The notes: generated from the letters alone by a model not told the origin. Numbered from the stretch's first letter, positions 36,186 to 45,167 are shown. The stretch is 64,000 bases of DNA from Pseudomonas umsongensis (GCF_002236105.1 NZ_NIWU01000004.1:124001-188000); one strand, 5' to 3'. Program-made: numbers and translations.

Positions 36186-36676
36186 TGCCAGTGTTTATCA
36201 GCTACCGCCACATGGACCGCGCCTACGCGATCAGCATCAACACGCGCCTGATCCAGGCCAACATCAAGACCTACCTCGACGTACTGGATGCCGAATCCCA
36301 GACCACCGACGACATCACCGGGGTGATCACTCGCAACATCAGCGAATGCACGCACCTGCTGGCGGTGGTCTCGGAGAAAACCGCGCTGTCCTGGTGGGTG
36401 CCCTTCGAAATCGGCGAGGCGACCATCACCAATCGGCGTATCTGCTCGTTCAAGACCGGCCCGACAGAGCTGCCGCTGTACCTGGACAAATGGCCGAAGC
36501 TGAGCAGCGAAAGGGATATCGAGTTCTTTATCGATGCTTATCGCAACGAGATGACGGTCAAGCGTTCGATGTCATTGGAATCGGTGACGGGCAGTGAGTC
36601 GGTGCGCAGCGTCAACAGGACTAACGCCGATCGATTCCACACTGACTTGAAGTCCAGAATCATTCGCGGTTTCTGA
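36185..36676 (+). CDS. TIR-domain protein
   Basis: 163 residues from the ATG at 36185, which overlaps the caspase stop by one base. The opening PVFISYRHMDRAYAISINTR is TIR box 1. DVLDAESQTTDDITGVITRN and CTHLLAVVSEKTALSWWVPF follow, with Glu75 in SWWVPFEIGEA at the position of the catalytic Glu of NAD-cleaving TIR domains. The remaining residues 110-163 are polar and include ERDIEFFIDAYRNEMTVKRS. There is no membrane segment or other recognisable domain. The likely activity is NAD+ cleavage or cyclisation to a signal molecule, inferred from the family. Upstream starts in the same frame lie inside the caspase gene and are rejected. Confidence 0.87.
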   Translation: MPVFISYRHMDRAYAISINTRLIQANIKTYLDVLDAESQTTDDITGVITRNISECTHLLAVVSEKTALSWWVPFEIGEATITNRRICSFKTGPTELPLYLDKWPKLSSERDIEFFIDAYRNEMTVKRSMSLESVTGSESVRSVNRTNADRFHTDLKSRIIRGF

Positions 36677-36692
36677 TTTTCTCACCCACCCC

Positions 36693-36794
36693 CTGTAGGA
36701 GCCGGCTTGCTGGCGATAGACTCAAATGCGCCGAGTGCATCCAGGCAGCACGCGTTATCGTCAACGACCATCGCCAGCAAGCCGGCCCCAACAG
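36693..36794. repeat. Palindromic element, CTGTAGGAGCCGGCTTGCTGGCGA family
   Basis: CTGTAGGAGCCGGCTTGCTG at the left end is mirrored by CAGCAAGCCGGCCCCAACAG at the right, with a few mismatches and a 50-base centre. The same arms recur at 61659-61726. It lies between the TIR gene stop and the stop of the convergent motB. Confidence 0.8.
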
Positions 36795-36805
36795 CCAGTG
36801 TCAGG

Positions 36806-37822
36806 TCACTGCTTGGCCGGCTCACCCGGCTTCGGCGCCGGGTCATCGAACAGGTTCAAGCGCTCACGCAATTCGTGGGCCGGCAGCGGCTCCTTGTCCG
36901 CCGGCAATGCGTTCGGATCGACCGGTGCAGCCGGAGCGACAGAACCTTGCGGTACATCGGGAGCAGGCTCGGCGCCTTGCGAACCTTCGATGGCACGCTG
37001 TGCCTTCTTGGTCAGCACAACAATGTCGATTCGACGGTTGACCGGGTTGAACGGATGCTCACGATCGAACAACGCCGACGAGGCATAACCGACCACGCGC
37101 GCCACTTGCGACTCGGGATAGCTGCCCGCCACCAGTGCACGGCGCGCCGCGTTGGCACGGTTGGCCGAAAGCTCCCAGTTACCGAATTCACCGGTGCCGC
37201 TGTACGGCTTGGCGTCGGTATGGCCGCTAATGCTGATCTTGTTCGGCACGGCCTTGATGGTATCGGCCATGGCCAGCAGGATGTCTTCGAAATAGGGTTT
37301 CAGGCGGGCTGAGCCTGAGTCGAACATCGGCCGGTTCTCGGCGTCCACGATCTGGATGCGCAAACCGTCCGGGGTGATCTCGAACAGGATCTGGTCTTTG
37401 AATTTCTGCAGTTGCGGGTTCTCTTCGACCTTGTTCTGCAACTCTTGCAGCAGCAGTTCCAGGCGCTCCTTCTCCACCATCTCGGCCATGCCTTCGACCT
37501 GTTCGACGTCGACTGTCACCTTGTCCGGCTGCGGCTGGGTCTTCATCTCTGGGTTGAGGGTGTTGTCCGGCGCCATGGTCGGCGTGCCCCCCAGATCGAT
37601 GATGTACGGCGTGCCACTTTCAGAAAAGCCGATCGGGTCCTTGAAATAACCGGCGATGGCGATCTTCTGTTCCGGGGTGGCGGTGGACAACAGCCACAAC
37701 ACCAGGAAGAACGCCATCATCGCTGTGGCAAAGTCGGCGAAGGCGATTTTCCAGGCGCCCCCGTGATGCCCGCCGGCGATGCGCTTGACGCGCTTGATGA
37801 TTATCGGCTGATTGTTCTCCAT
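36806..37822 (-). CDS. motB: Flagellar motor stator protein MotB
   Basis: 338 residues. One membrane segment (FADFATAMMAFFLVLWLLST, about 28-47) carries the proton-binding Asp30. A plug/linker region (about 52-110) and the OmpA-like peptidoglycan-binding domain follow (FDSGSARLKPYFEDIL, SISGHTDAKPYSG, ELSANRANAARRALV). The C-terminal tail after residue 280 is Pro/Ala-rich. It anchors the stator to the cell wall and conducts protons with MotA. Its start is three bases after the motA stop. Confidence 0.96.
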   Translation of the reverse strand: MENNQPIIIKRVKRIAGGHHGGAWKIAFADFATAMMAFFLVLWLLSTATPEQKIAIAGYFKDPIGFSESGTPYIIDLGGTPTMAPDNTLNPEMKTQPQPDKVTVDVEQVEGMAEMVEKERLELLLQELQNKVEENPQLQKFKDQILFEITPDGLRIQIVDAENRPMFDSGSARLKPYFEDILLAMADTIKAVPNKISISGHTDAKPYSGTGEFGNWELSANRANAARRALVAGSYPESQVARVVGYASSALFDREHPFNPVNRRIDIVVLTKKAQRAIEGSQGAEPAPDVPQGSVAPAAPVDPNALPADKEPLPAHELRERLNLFDDPAPKPGEPAKQ

Positions 37823-37825
37823 GGC

Positions 37826-38677
37826 TTAACGACCACGAACCGCTTGTTCCAGCTCGGCGAAGCTTGGGCGGTGCGCCGGGTACAGGACTTTGCGCCCGAA
37901 CTCCACGGCCAGCGACGGCGGCATGCCGGAAGCGGAAGCCACCAGCGAGGCCTTGATAGCTTCGTAGACGTTCAGCTCTTCCTTGGCATCGTGGGCCAGG
38001 GAATGCGCCAGCGGGCCGAAGAAACCGTAGGCCGCGAGAATACCGAAGAAGGTACCGACCAGTGCCGCACCAACGTGCAGGCCGATGGACTTCTGGTCGC
38101 CCTCACCCAGCGAGGCCATGGTCACCACGATACCCAGGACCGCCGCGACGATACCGAAACCGGGCATGGCGTCGGCAATACCGTTCACCGCGTGGGACGG
38201 GTGCTCCAGGTCCTCCTTGAGGCTGTAGAGCTCCATGTCGAACAGGCCCTCCAGCTCGTGGGGCGCCATGTTGCCGGAAGACATGATGCGCAGGTAATCA
38301 CAGATGAACGCGGTCATGCGCTCATCCTTGAGGACCGTCGGGTACTTGGCGAAGATCGGGCTCGCCGCGGCATCTTCGATGTCCGCTTCGATGGCCATCA
38401 TGCCTTCGCGGCGGCTCTTGTTGAGAATCTCGTAGATCAGGCCCAGCACTTCAAGATAGAAGGCATGGCTGAAACGCGAACCGAACATGCTCAGGGATTT
38501 CTTGAGCACGTGCATGGTCATGTAACCAGGGTTGGCCTGCAGGAATGCACCGAGGGCCGCACCACCGATGATCATTACCTCGAAAGGCTGGATCAGGGCG
38601 GCAATCTTGCCATGGGAGAGCACGTATCCGCCGAGCACGCTCGCGAATACGACGATGATGCCGATAATTTTAGCCAT
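37826..38677 (-). CDS. motA: Flagellar motor stator protein MotA
   Basis: 283 residues from the ATG at 38677 (MAKIIGIIVVFASVLGGYVL); the open frame continues 26 codons upstream without conserved sequence. Four membrane segments are seen near residues 3-22, 32-50, 170-190 and 201-220, with the conserved ADAMPGFGIVAAVLGIVVTM and the cytoplasmic loop that contacts the rotor (RREGMMAIEADIEDAA). With MotB it forms the H+ stator; a Na+-type PomA is less likely from the sequence of the loop. Confidence 0.96.
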   Translation of the reverse strand: MAKIIGIIVVFASVLGGYVLSHGKIAALIQPFEVMIIGGAALGAFLQANPGYMTMHVLKKSLSMFGSRFSHAFYLEVLGLIYEILNKSRREGMMAIEADIEDAAASPIFAKYPTVLKDERMTAFICDYLRIMSSGNMAPHELEGLFDMELYSLKEDLEHPSHAVNGIADAMPGFGIVAAVLGIVVTMASLGEGDQKSIGLHVGAALVGTFFGILAAYGFFGPLAHSLAHDAKEELNVYEAIKASLVASASGMPPSLAVEFGRKVLYPAHRPSFAELEQAVRGR

Positions 38678-38843
38678 AGGTAGGAGAGCACTTACTGAGT
38701 CGGGTTCAAGGTCATATTCGGAAGTTAAAAAATCTCTTCTTCTACTTATCGGCAAAACTGCGCCAGACTATAGCCAGTTCAGGCGAAAAGCTAATTTGAC
38801 CCCCTCCGGGCATAGGTATTGTTGACGATGATCGCCTCCAGAC

Positions 38844-40382
38844 ATGGCTAAAAACACGAACGCCCCAACGCCAACTCCGACCACGCTCGAAGACTGGGTC
38901 AAACTTCTCGACGGTGTACGCCTGCCGGTTCCGCAGGCCAGTCACGACCATGTCTGCCGGGCCTTGCGCGACAGTCGCAGCTCTGTGCGCAAGATTGCCG
39001 ACTTGATGCAGGACAGTCCGGCCCTGGCCTTGAGCGTGATTCGCGCGGCCAACCGACACAGCCATGGCAGCATGACTGAGCCTGCGGAAAATCTTGAGGT
39101 CGCCATCAATCGCCTCGGTTTGAAACGCACCGAGGAGCTGCTCGCGCGACTGCCCGCCATGCCCCAGGGCGAGATTCCCAAAGCCCTGCGCCAGTTGCAA
39201 TTGATCAGCCAGCACGCCAGCCAACAGGCCAACGGTTTTTTTGCCAGCCGCCTGGCGCGCCTGTGGCAGGACATCCATTGGGGCAGCCTGCTGTTTCTGT
39301 CACCACTGTGGCCGTTGGCGCTGACGCATCCGCACCTGCTCGAAGACTGGGAGCTGCGGGTCATTCATAAAGGCGAATCGGCGCGCACCGTCGAAAAGCA
39401 ACTGTTTGGCGCTCGCCTGCTGGAGATCGGCCTGGCCCTGGTGAACCTGTGGCACCTGCCGATCTGGGTTCAACAGGGCTATCGACTGTTGCTAACCGAG
39501 CAACGGGAGCTGGTCAAAGTTCTGCGCATTGCCCGTGACAGCGAGCATCCGCTACGCCAGCAGAACCGCCTGGATGACGACCCGACCCTGCGCCGCTGGC
39601 TCAATCAACCGGCCAACACGGTACTTTTAGCCAACGGGCTGGCGCTCTCGGCGCACCATGCCTGGGACAGTCCGCACAGTGAGCGCTGGCAGTACCTGAC
39701 CAGCCTCTACTTGCAAATACCGATGAGCGAGGTGCAACAACAACTGCACCAGCAAGCCGCCAACAGCGCGCGTTATCACGCCATGCCCGACCTTTGGCAT
39801 CCCGCTGTCGCGCTGATCTGGCCATGGGGCACGAGCCTTGTGCATGCCAGTTTGCAGCCAGCCCCGGCACCCACCGCCGAAGACCTGGCGAAGTGGCGCA
39901 AACAATGCGCTGAGTTGCTGGTCGAGCCGAGTCGCTTCACCAACGCCATCCACCTGACCACCTCTGCCCGCGACGCACTGGTTGCCTGCGGCATGCGCAG
40001 GGTGATGATCCTGATGGCCGACCGTACTCATACCCAGCTGCGTGTGCACCAGACGGCTGGGCTGCCTGTCGAAGCATCTGGCCTAAACTTTGTCGTCAGT
40101 CAAAGCGCCGTGCTGCAACGCTTGCTCGCGCAACAGGCCCAGGTTCGCCTCACGCCGCTCAACAACGCGCAGTTTTCCGCGTTACTGCCCAACAGCCTGC
40201 GCAGCCAGTTCAGCGGCGAACACTTGTTGTTGCGTTCGCTGCTCAACAATGGACGGGTAATCATGATCGTCGTGGCAGACCAGGGTGGCGGGCCATTCTC
40301 GGACATCACCCTGCAAGCCTTCGGCAAAACCGCACAATGCATTGAAAAAGCGCTGCACAGCTTTAGCCAGCGCGGCCAATAA
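38844..40382 (+). CDS. HDOD domain protein with C-terminal GAF-like region
   Basis: 512 residues. The N-terminal half is an HDOD domain (SSVRKIADLMQDSPALALSV, AINRLGLKRTEELLARLP, QLISQHASQQANGFFASRLA, about 45-250) without the His/Asp pair needed for phosphodiesterase activity, as expected of HDOD. Residues about 370-505 look GAF-like (ALVACGMRRVMILMADRTHT then VIMIVVADQGGGPFS). HDOD proteins take part in signalling, motility and stress pathways, but no target can be named. It is divergent from motA and precedes rhdA by 42 bases. Confidence 0.82.
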   Translation: MAKNTNAPTPTPTTLEDWVKLLDGVRLPVPQASHDHVCRALRDSRSSVRKIADLMQDSPALALSVIRAANRHSHGSMTEPAENLEVAINRLGLKRTEELLARLPAMPQGEIPKALRQLQLISQHASQQANGFFASRLARLWQDIHWGSLLFLSPLWPLALTHPHLLEDWELRVIHKGESARTVEKQLFGARLLEIGLALVNLWHLPIWVQQGYRLLLTEQRELVKVLRIARDSEHPLRQQNRLDDDPTLRRWLNQPANTVLLANGLALSAHHAWDSPHSERWQYLTSLYLQIPMSEVQQQLHQQAANSARYHAMPDLWHPAVALIWPWGTSLVHASLQPAPAPTAEDLAKWRKQCAELLVEPSRFTNAIHLTTSARDALVACGMRRVMILMADRTHTQLRVHQTAGLPVEASGLNFVVSQSAVLQRLLAQQAQVRLTPLNNAQFSALLPNSLRSQFSGEHLLLRSLLNNGRVIMIVVADQGGGPFSDITLQAFGKTAQCIEKALHSFSQRGQ

Positions 40383-40424
40383 GGCTGCGCTACAATCCCC
40401 CCTTTTGTGCTCTGGAGACCTCAC

Positions 40425-41240
40425 ATGTCTGACTTCTCTGGCTTGCCGCTGGTGATCGAGCCGAGCGACTTGCTCTCTCGCCTCGACGCCCGCGAACTGA
40501 TCCTGGTGGACTTGACCAGTCCTGCCCGCTACACCGAAGGGCACATTCCCGGCGCGCGCTTTGTCGATCCTAAACGCACGCAACTGGGGCAGGCGCCCGC
40601 CCCGGGACTGATGCCACCGCAGGCAGCACTCGAAACGTTGTTTGGAGAGCTGGGGCACAACCCCGATGCCGTCTATGTCGTTTATGACGACGAAGGTGGC
40701 GGCTGGGCCGGTCGCTTTATCTGGCTCCTGGACGTCATTGGCCACAGCAAGTATCACTATGTCGATGGCGGCCTGACGGCCTGGCTGGCAGAAGGCATGC
40801 CCATGTCAATCCAGATCCCGCCACCCGCTGGCGGCCCGGTTGCGCTGACCCTGCACGACGAACCCACGGCTACCCGCGAGTACCTGCAAAGCCGTCTCGG
40901 CGCTGCCGACCTGGCGATCTGGGATGCACGTGGGCCACTGGAGTATTCCGGCGAGAAAGTCCTGGCGGCCAAGGGCGGACACATCCCAGGCGCCGTGAAT
41001 TTCGAATGGACCGCGGGCATGGACAAGGCGCGTAACCTGCGCATCCGTACCGACATGCCACAGATCCTCGAACAGCTCGGCATTACCCCTGACAAAGAAG
41101 TGATTACCCACTGCCAGACTCACCATCGATCTGGCTTCACCTATCTGGTGGCCAAGGCTCTCGGTTATCCGCGGGTCAAGGGCTACGCTGGCTCCTGGGG
41201 CGAATGGGGCAACCATCCCGACACGCCCGTAGAGATTTAA
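40425..41240 (+). CDS. rhdA: Thiosulfate sulfurtransferase (rhodanese) RhdA
   Basis: 271 residues from the ATG at 40425 (MSDFSGLPLVIEPSDLLSRL); a short upstream extension to 40407 is rejected. It has two rhodanese domains; the catalytic Cys230 lies in the loop HCQTHHRSG, the unusual form known from Azotobacter vinelandii RhdA, which has the same length and Cys number. It transfers sulfane sulfur from thiosulfate to cyanide or to other thiols. psd follows 18 bases later, probably on the same transcript. Confidence 0.94.
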   Translation: MSDFSGLPLVIEPSDLLSRLDARELILVDLTSPARYTEGHIPGARFVDPKRTQLGQAPAPGLMPPQAALETLFGELGHNPDAVYVVYDDEGGGWAGRFIWLLDVIGHSKYHYVDGGLTAWLAEGMPMSIQIPPPAGGPVALTLHDEPTATREYLQSRLGAADLAIWDARGPLEYSGEKVLAAKGGHIPGAVNFEWTAGMDKARNLRIRTDMPQILEQLGITPDKEVITHCQTHHRSGFTYLVAKALGYPRVKGYAGSWGEWGNHPDTPVEI

Positions 41241-41258
41241 GGTTTTTAAGGACAGTTA

Positions 41259-42119
41259 ATGAACAAGCGTCTGTTTATCGTCAGCCAATACCTGCTGCCC
41301 CACAACCTGCTCTCGCGACTGGCCGGCTGCATCGCCGAATGCCGCGTGCGCTGGTTCAAGAATGCATTCACCGCGTGGTTCGCCAAGCGCTACCAGGTGA
41401 ACATGTCCGAGGCACTGGTCGAAGACCTGACCGCCTACGAGCACTTCAACGCTTTCTTCACCCGTGCCTTGAAAGACGGCGCGCGCCCACTGGACGAGAC
41501 ACCGGGCGCGATCCTCAGCCCGGCGGACGGCGCCGTCAGCCAGCTCGGCCCGATTGAGCACGGCCGTGTCTTCCAGGCCAAGGGCCACAGCTTCAGCGTG
41601 CTGGAACTCTTGGGTGGCGATGCGGCGAATGCTGCGCCGTTCATGGGCGGTGATTTCGCGACTATTTATCTGTCGCCCAAGGATTACCACCGTGTGCACA
41701 TGCCACTGGCCGGCACCCTGCGCGAGATGGTCTACATCCCGGGCCGCCTGTTCTCGGTCAACCAGACCACCGCTGAAAACGTTCCTGAATTGTTTGCCCG
41801 CAACGAGCGCGTGGCGTGCATTTTCGACACCGAGCGCGGGCCGATGGCCGTGGTGCTGGTGGGCGCGATGATCGTGGCATCGATCGAAACCGTGTGGGCT
41901 GGACTGGTTACGCCACCGAAACGCGAGCTGAAAACCTTCCGCTACGACGAAGCCGCACGCGCGCCGATCCACCTGGAAAAAGGTGCGGAGCTGGGTCGTT
42001 TCAAACTGGGTTCGACCGCTGTCGTGCTGTTCGGGCCGGATCAGGTGAAATGGGCTGAAGAGCTGGTAGCGGGTTCGCCGGTGCGGATGGGTCAGGGTAT
42101 GGGCCTGCCGAAGGCCTGA
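41259..42119 (+). CDS. psd: Phosphatidylserine decarboxylase
   Basis: 286 residues. It makes phosphatidylethanolamine from phosphatidylserine at the inner membrane. The proenzyme cleaves itself at the LGST motif, Ser252 becoming the pyruvoyl group of the small chain. FSPADG-like LSPADGAVSQLG and YLSPKDYHRVHMP (catalytic His) are present. The ATG at 41259 has AAGGAC upstream. The 3' end is followed by a palindrome before convergent serB. Confidence 0.97.
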   Translation: MNKRLFIVSQYLLPHNLLSRLAGCIAECRVRWFKNAFTAWFAKRYQVNMSEALVEDLTAYEHFNAFFTRALKDGARPLDETPGAILSPADGAVSQLGPIEHGRVFQAKGHSFSVLELLGGDAANAAPFMGGDFATIYLSPKDYHRVHMPLAGTLREMVYIPGRLFSVNQTTAENVPELFARNERVACIFDTERGPMAVVLVGAMIVASIETVWAGLVTPPKRELKTFRYDEAARAPIHLEKGAELGRFKLGSTAVVLFGPDQVKWAEELVAGSPVRMGQGMGLPKA

Positions 42120-42131
42120 TACACACCTTTA

Positions 42132-42233
42132 CTGTAGGAGCGAGCCTGCTCGCGATGAACCTGAGGACGACGCGGGCATTCTGAATGCCCGCGTCATCGT
42201 TGACGTCCATCGCGAGCATGCTCGCTCCTACAG
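42132..42233. repeat. Palindromic element, CTGTAGGAGCGAGC...GCTCGCGA family
   Basis: CTGTAGGAGCGAGCCTGCTC at the left is mirrored at the right by GAGCATGCTCGCTCCTACAG; an inner inverted pair (ACGCGGGCATTC/GAATGCCCGCGT) forms a second stem. It lies between the convergent ends of psd and serB. It is the same family as 9262-9352. Confidence 0.88.
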
Positions 42234-42246
42234 GTGTTCTGCGGCG

Positions 42247-43461
42247 TTACAGCTGGCCGTCGCGGTCGCGGAAGCCCAGCAGGTACAGCACGCCATCCAG
42301 CCCCAGGGTGGAAATCGCCTGCTTGGCCGACTGCTTGACCAACGGTTTGGCGCGGAACGCAACGCCCAACCCGGCAATCGCCAGCATCGGCAAGTCATTA
42401 GCACCGTCGCCGACCGCAATGGTCTGCTCCAGACGCAAGCCTTCCTTATGTGCCAGTTCCTTCAGCAGATCGGCCTTGCGTTGTGCATCGACAATCGGCT
42501 CGATCGCCACGCCAGTCACCTTGCCGTCGACCACTTCCAGCTCGTTGGCAAACACGTAGTCGATGCCCAGCTTGGCCTGCAATTGCTTGGCGAAATAGGT
42601 GAAGCCGCCCGACAGAATGGCGGTCTTGTAACCCAGGCGCTTGAGCTCGGCGAACAGGGTTTCAGCGCCTTCGGTCAGGCGCAGCGAGGCGCCGATCGAG
42701 TCGAGCACGCCCACATCCAGTCCTTTGAGCAACGCCAGGCGCTCTTTGAAACTGGCGCGGAAGTCCAGCTCACCGGCCATCGCCCGCTCGGTAATTTCCG
42801 AAACCTTGTCGCCCACGCCGGCCGCTTTGGCCAGCTCATCGATGACTTCGGCTTCGATCAGGGTCGAGTCCATGTCGAACACCGCCAGACGGCGGTTACG
42901 ACGAAACAACGAGTCTTCCTGAAAGGCGATGTCGACGTTCAATTCCTGGGCGACACTGAGGAATTCGGCCCGCAGTGCCTGCGGATCAGCTGCTTCGCCG
43001 CGCACGGAGAATTCGATGCAACCCTTGCCTTTATCGTCCGGGGTATCCAAAGGCATGCGCCCGGACAGGCGATCGATGTGATCGATGTTCAAGCCATACT
43101 TGGCGGTGATCGAGCTCACGGCCTGCAATTGCCCGGCGGTGACCTTGCGCGTCAGCAGGGTCACGATATGGCGTTTTTTGCCCTGGTTGCCGACCCACTG
43201 CTGGTAATCCTCTTCGGACACCGGCGTGAAACGCACCTGTTGATCCAGCTCATAGCCCTTGAACAGGATGTCCTTGAGCACCGACTTGCCTTGTTCGGTA
43301 TCAGGAATTTCAACCAGGATGCCGAACGACAGGGTGTCGTGGATCACCGCCTGACCGATGTCGAGAATGTTCACACCACCCTGGGCCAGAACGCCGGTAA
43401 TGGCCGCAGTCAAACCCGGACGGTCGACTCCCGTGATGTTTATCAGGACGATTTCGCGCAA
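42247..43461 (-). CDS. serB: Phosphoserine phosphatase SerB
   Basis: 404 residues from a TTG at 43461, chosen for GGGGGTG five bases upstream and the conserved start REIVLINITGVDRPGLTAAI; an earlier TTG at 43476 adds five residues. Two N-terminal ACT-like domains (about 1-180) precede the HAD phosphatase domain with VFDMDSTLIEAE (catalytic Asp in DMDST), SGGFTYFAKQL and GDGANDLPML. It makes serine from phosphoserine. It is divergent from the YtjB-like gene, as in enterobacteria. Confidence 0.95.
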   Translation of the reverse strand: MREIVLINITGVDRPGLTAAITGVLAQGGVNILDIGQAVIHDTLSFGILVEIPDTEQGKSVLKDILFKGYELDQQVRFTPVSEEDYQQWVGNQGKKRHIVTLLTRKVTAGQLQAVSSITAKYGLNIDHIDRLSGRMPLDTPDDKGKGCIEFSVRGEAADPQALRAEFLSVAQELNVDIAFQEDSLFRRNRRLAVFDMDSTLIEAEVIDELAKAAGVGDKVSEITERAMAGELDFRASFKERLALLKGLDVGVLDSIGASLRLTEGAETLFAELKRLGYKTAILSGGFTYFAKQLQAKLGIDYVFANELEVVDGKVTGVAIEPIVDAQRKADLLKELAHKEGLRLEQTIAVGDGANDLPMLAIAGLGVAFRAKPLVKQSAKQAISTLGLDGVLYLLGFRDRDGQL

Positions 43462-43596
43462 GGCGCACCCCCGCAAGTGGAAAAAAACCGCATTCTACCC
43501 ACATTCAGTGACCATCGGGCACCGTGAGCGCTTTGACGGCCTAGGGCCTGTCGCTATACTGCGCGTCAACTTCACGGACAAAAGAGCCGAGCTCAA

Positions 43597-45117
43597 GTGA
43601 ACCGGCCCACGCCAGTAAAAACCGATAACTTCTTTCTGCTGATCTTCCGTGCACTGCGCCACCGCCGTGTACCGATTGCATTGCGCATTGCCAGCCATAA
43701 CGTGATCCTGGTCGCTCTGGCCCTGGTGATCTACGCCTGCGTGATGGGTTTGCAGTTCAAGCAGGCCATGCACGAGCAGGCGGATGCGCTGGGTGAAAGC
43801 CTGACCATGCAGACGGCCACCTCCGCCACCGAGCTGTTGGTGTCCAACGACATCCTCAGCCTCAATGTCCTGCTCAACAACCTGACCAAGAACAAGCTGG
43901 TGGCCCACGCCGCCATCTACAGCATGGATAACCGCATCCTTGCCGAGGCCGGCCAGCGTCCCAAGCATGGCCTGCTGGGCGAGGCCGAAGGCATCTATCA
44001 GAGCAAGATCACTTTCCAGGACGTGACCGCCGGTCAGCTGCGCATCAGCCTGGACATGGATCAGTTCCAGCAGCCGATGACCATCAGCCTGCAGAGCATG
44101 GGGATTTTGAGCGCGATCCTGCTGGCCCTGTCCCTGGCATTGAGCCTGCGCATGGGGCGATATCTCTCTACGCCGCTACTGCAATTGCGGGTGTGGTTGC
44201 GCAACATCGACGAATACACCCCGGCCACCGAGCGTAATGACGAGATCGGCGACCTGGCGCGCCAGCTGCATGCCGAATTCGCGCCGGAACCGGCTGAACC
44301 GGAGCCCGTGCCAGAACCTGAACTCGACGATGCCGAGGACGACGATGCTGAACCGGGCTTCGAAGTGCGTAACCTGCGCGATCCGAGTTTCGATGAAAGC
44401 CGCCCGATGGCCGCGATGAAGGCCGCGCCACGACGTGTCGTCAGTACCGTTGAAGATGATGACGACGATGCGTTCGCCGATCTGCTCGATGATGCGCCAG
44501 CAAGCACCGCCAAACCGTTGGGCAAGCCCGTGGCCTCCAGCGTGCCGCAGCACAGCGCCGTTCTGGCCGTACAGTTGGGCTCACAGGAACAACTGCGACG
44601 CCTGCCCCGGACACGCCTGGAAGAGTTGCTCAAACGCTACCGCGACTGCCTCGACCAGGCTGCTTCGCTCTACCAGAGCGAACTGCATACCCTGAACGAT
44701 GGCAGCACGCTGATGCTGTTCCACAACGAAGACAGCGGCGACGATTACCTGACCAACGCCATCTGCTGCGGCGAGCTGCTGCGGGCGCTGGGCCATCAAC
44801 TGCAGATCGAAGTCGCCGACAGCGGCATCACCTTGCAATTGCAGCTTGGCTTGACCCTGGGCGACGAACTGTTTGGCCTGAGCCAGATCGACCTGTTGCT
44901 GACCGACGCCGCGCAGGATGCCCTGGCCCTGTCGCAGCACAGCCGCAACCTGCTGCTGGTGGAACGCAAGATCAATGACGACGCCCTGATCCGCCAGCGC
45001 GCACGGATCCGCCCGATCGCCAGCCCTGAAGGCGCCTGCTGCGTGGAGCGGCTGATGGAGCCTTATCCGTCGATGCTCGAGCGACAGCTGGCGCGGATGC
45101 ACGAACGCCGCGCGTAG
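43597..45117 (+). CDS. YtjB/AhpA-type (SMP_2) membrane protein with long C-terminal domain
   Basis: 506 residues from a GTG at 43597. Membrane segments are at about 33-52 and 166-186, with a small periplasmic domain between them and a HAMP-like stretch at 187-226. Residues 228-253 are a Pro/Glu/Asp-rich linker (PEPAEPEPVPEPELDDAEDD), with a second acidic patch near 286-299. Residues 320-500 (from AVLAVQLGSQEQLRRL) have the strand-helix rhythm of a class III cyclase domain but lack the metal-binding Asp residues. The E. coli homologue lacks this C-terminal part. It is divergent from serB, as in many gammaproteobacteria. Its function is unknown. Confidence 0.85.
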   Translation: MNRPTPVKTDNFFLLIFRALRHRRVPIALRIASHNVILVALALVIYACVMGLQFKQAMHEQADALGESLTMQTATSATELLVSNDILSLNVLLNNLTKNKLVAHAAIYSMDNRILAEAGQRPKHGLLGEAEGIYQSKITFQDVTAGQLRISLDMDQFQQPMTISLQSMGILSAILLALSLALSLRMGRYLSTPLLQLRVWLRNIDEYTPATERNDEIGDLARQLHAEFAPEPAEPEPVPEPELDDAEDDDAEPGFEVRNLRDPSFDESRPMAAMKAAPRRVVSTVEDDDDDAFADLLDDAPASTAKPLGKPVASSVPQHSAVLAVQLGSQEQLRRLPRTRLEELLKRYRDCLDQAASLYQSELHTLNDGSTLMLFHNEDSGDDYLTNAICCGELLRALGHQLQIEVADSGITLQLQLGLTLGDELFGLSQIDLLLTDAAQDALALSQHSRNLLLVERKINDDALIRQRARIRPIASPEGACCVERLMEPYPSMLERQLARMHERRA

Positions 45118-45167
45118 CCTTAGCCCCGCTGTAAAGAAGCTCGCAGATGAGTGATCGTCTGCGGGCT

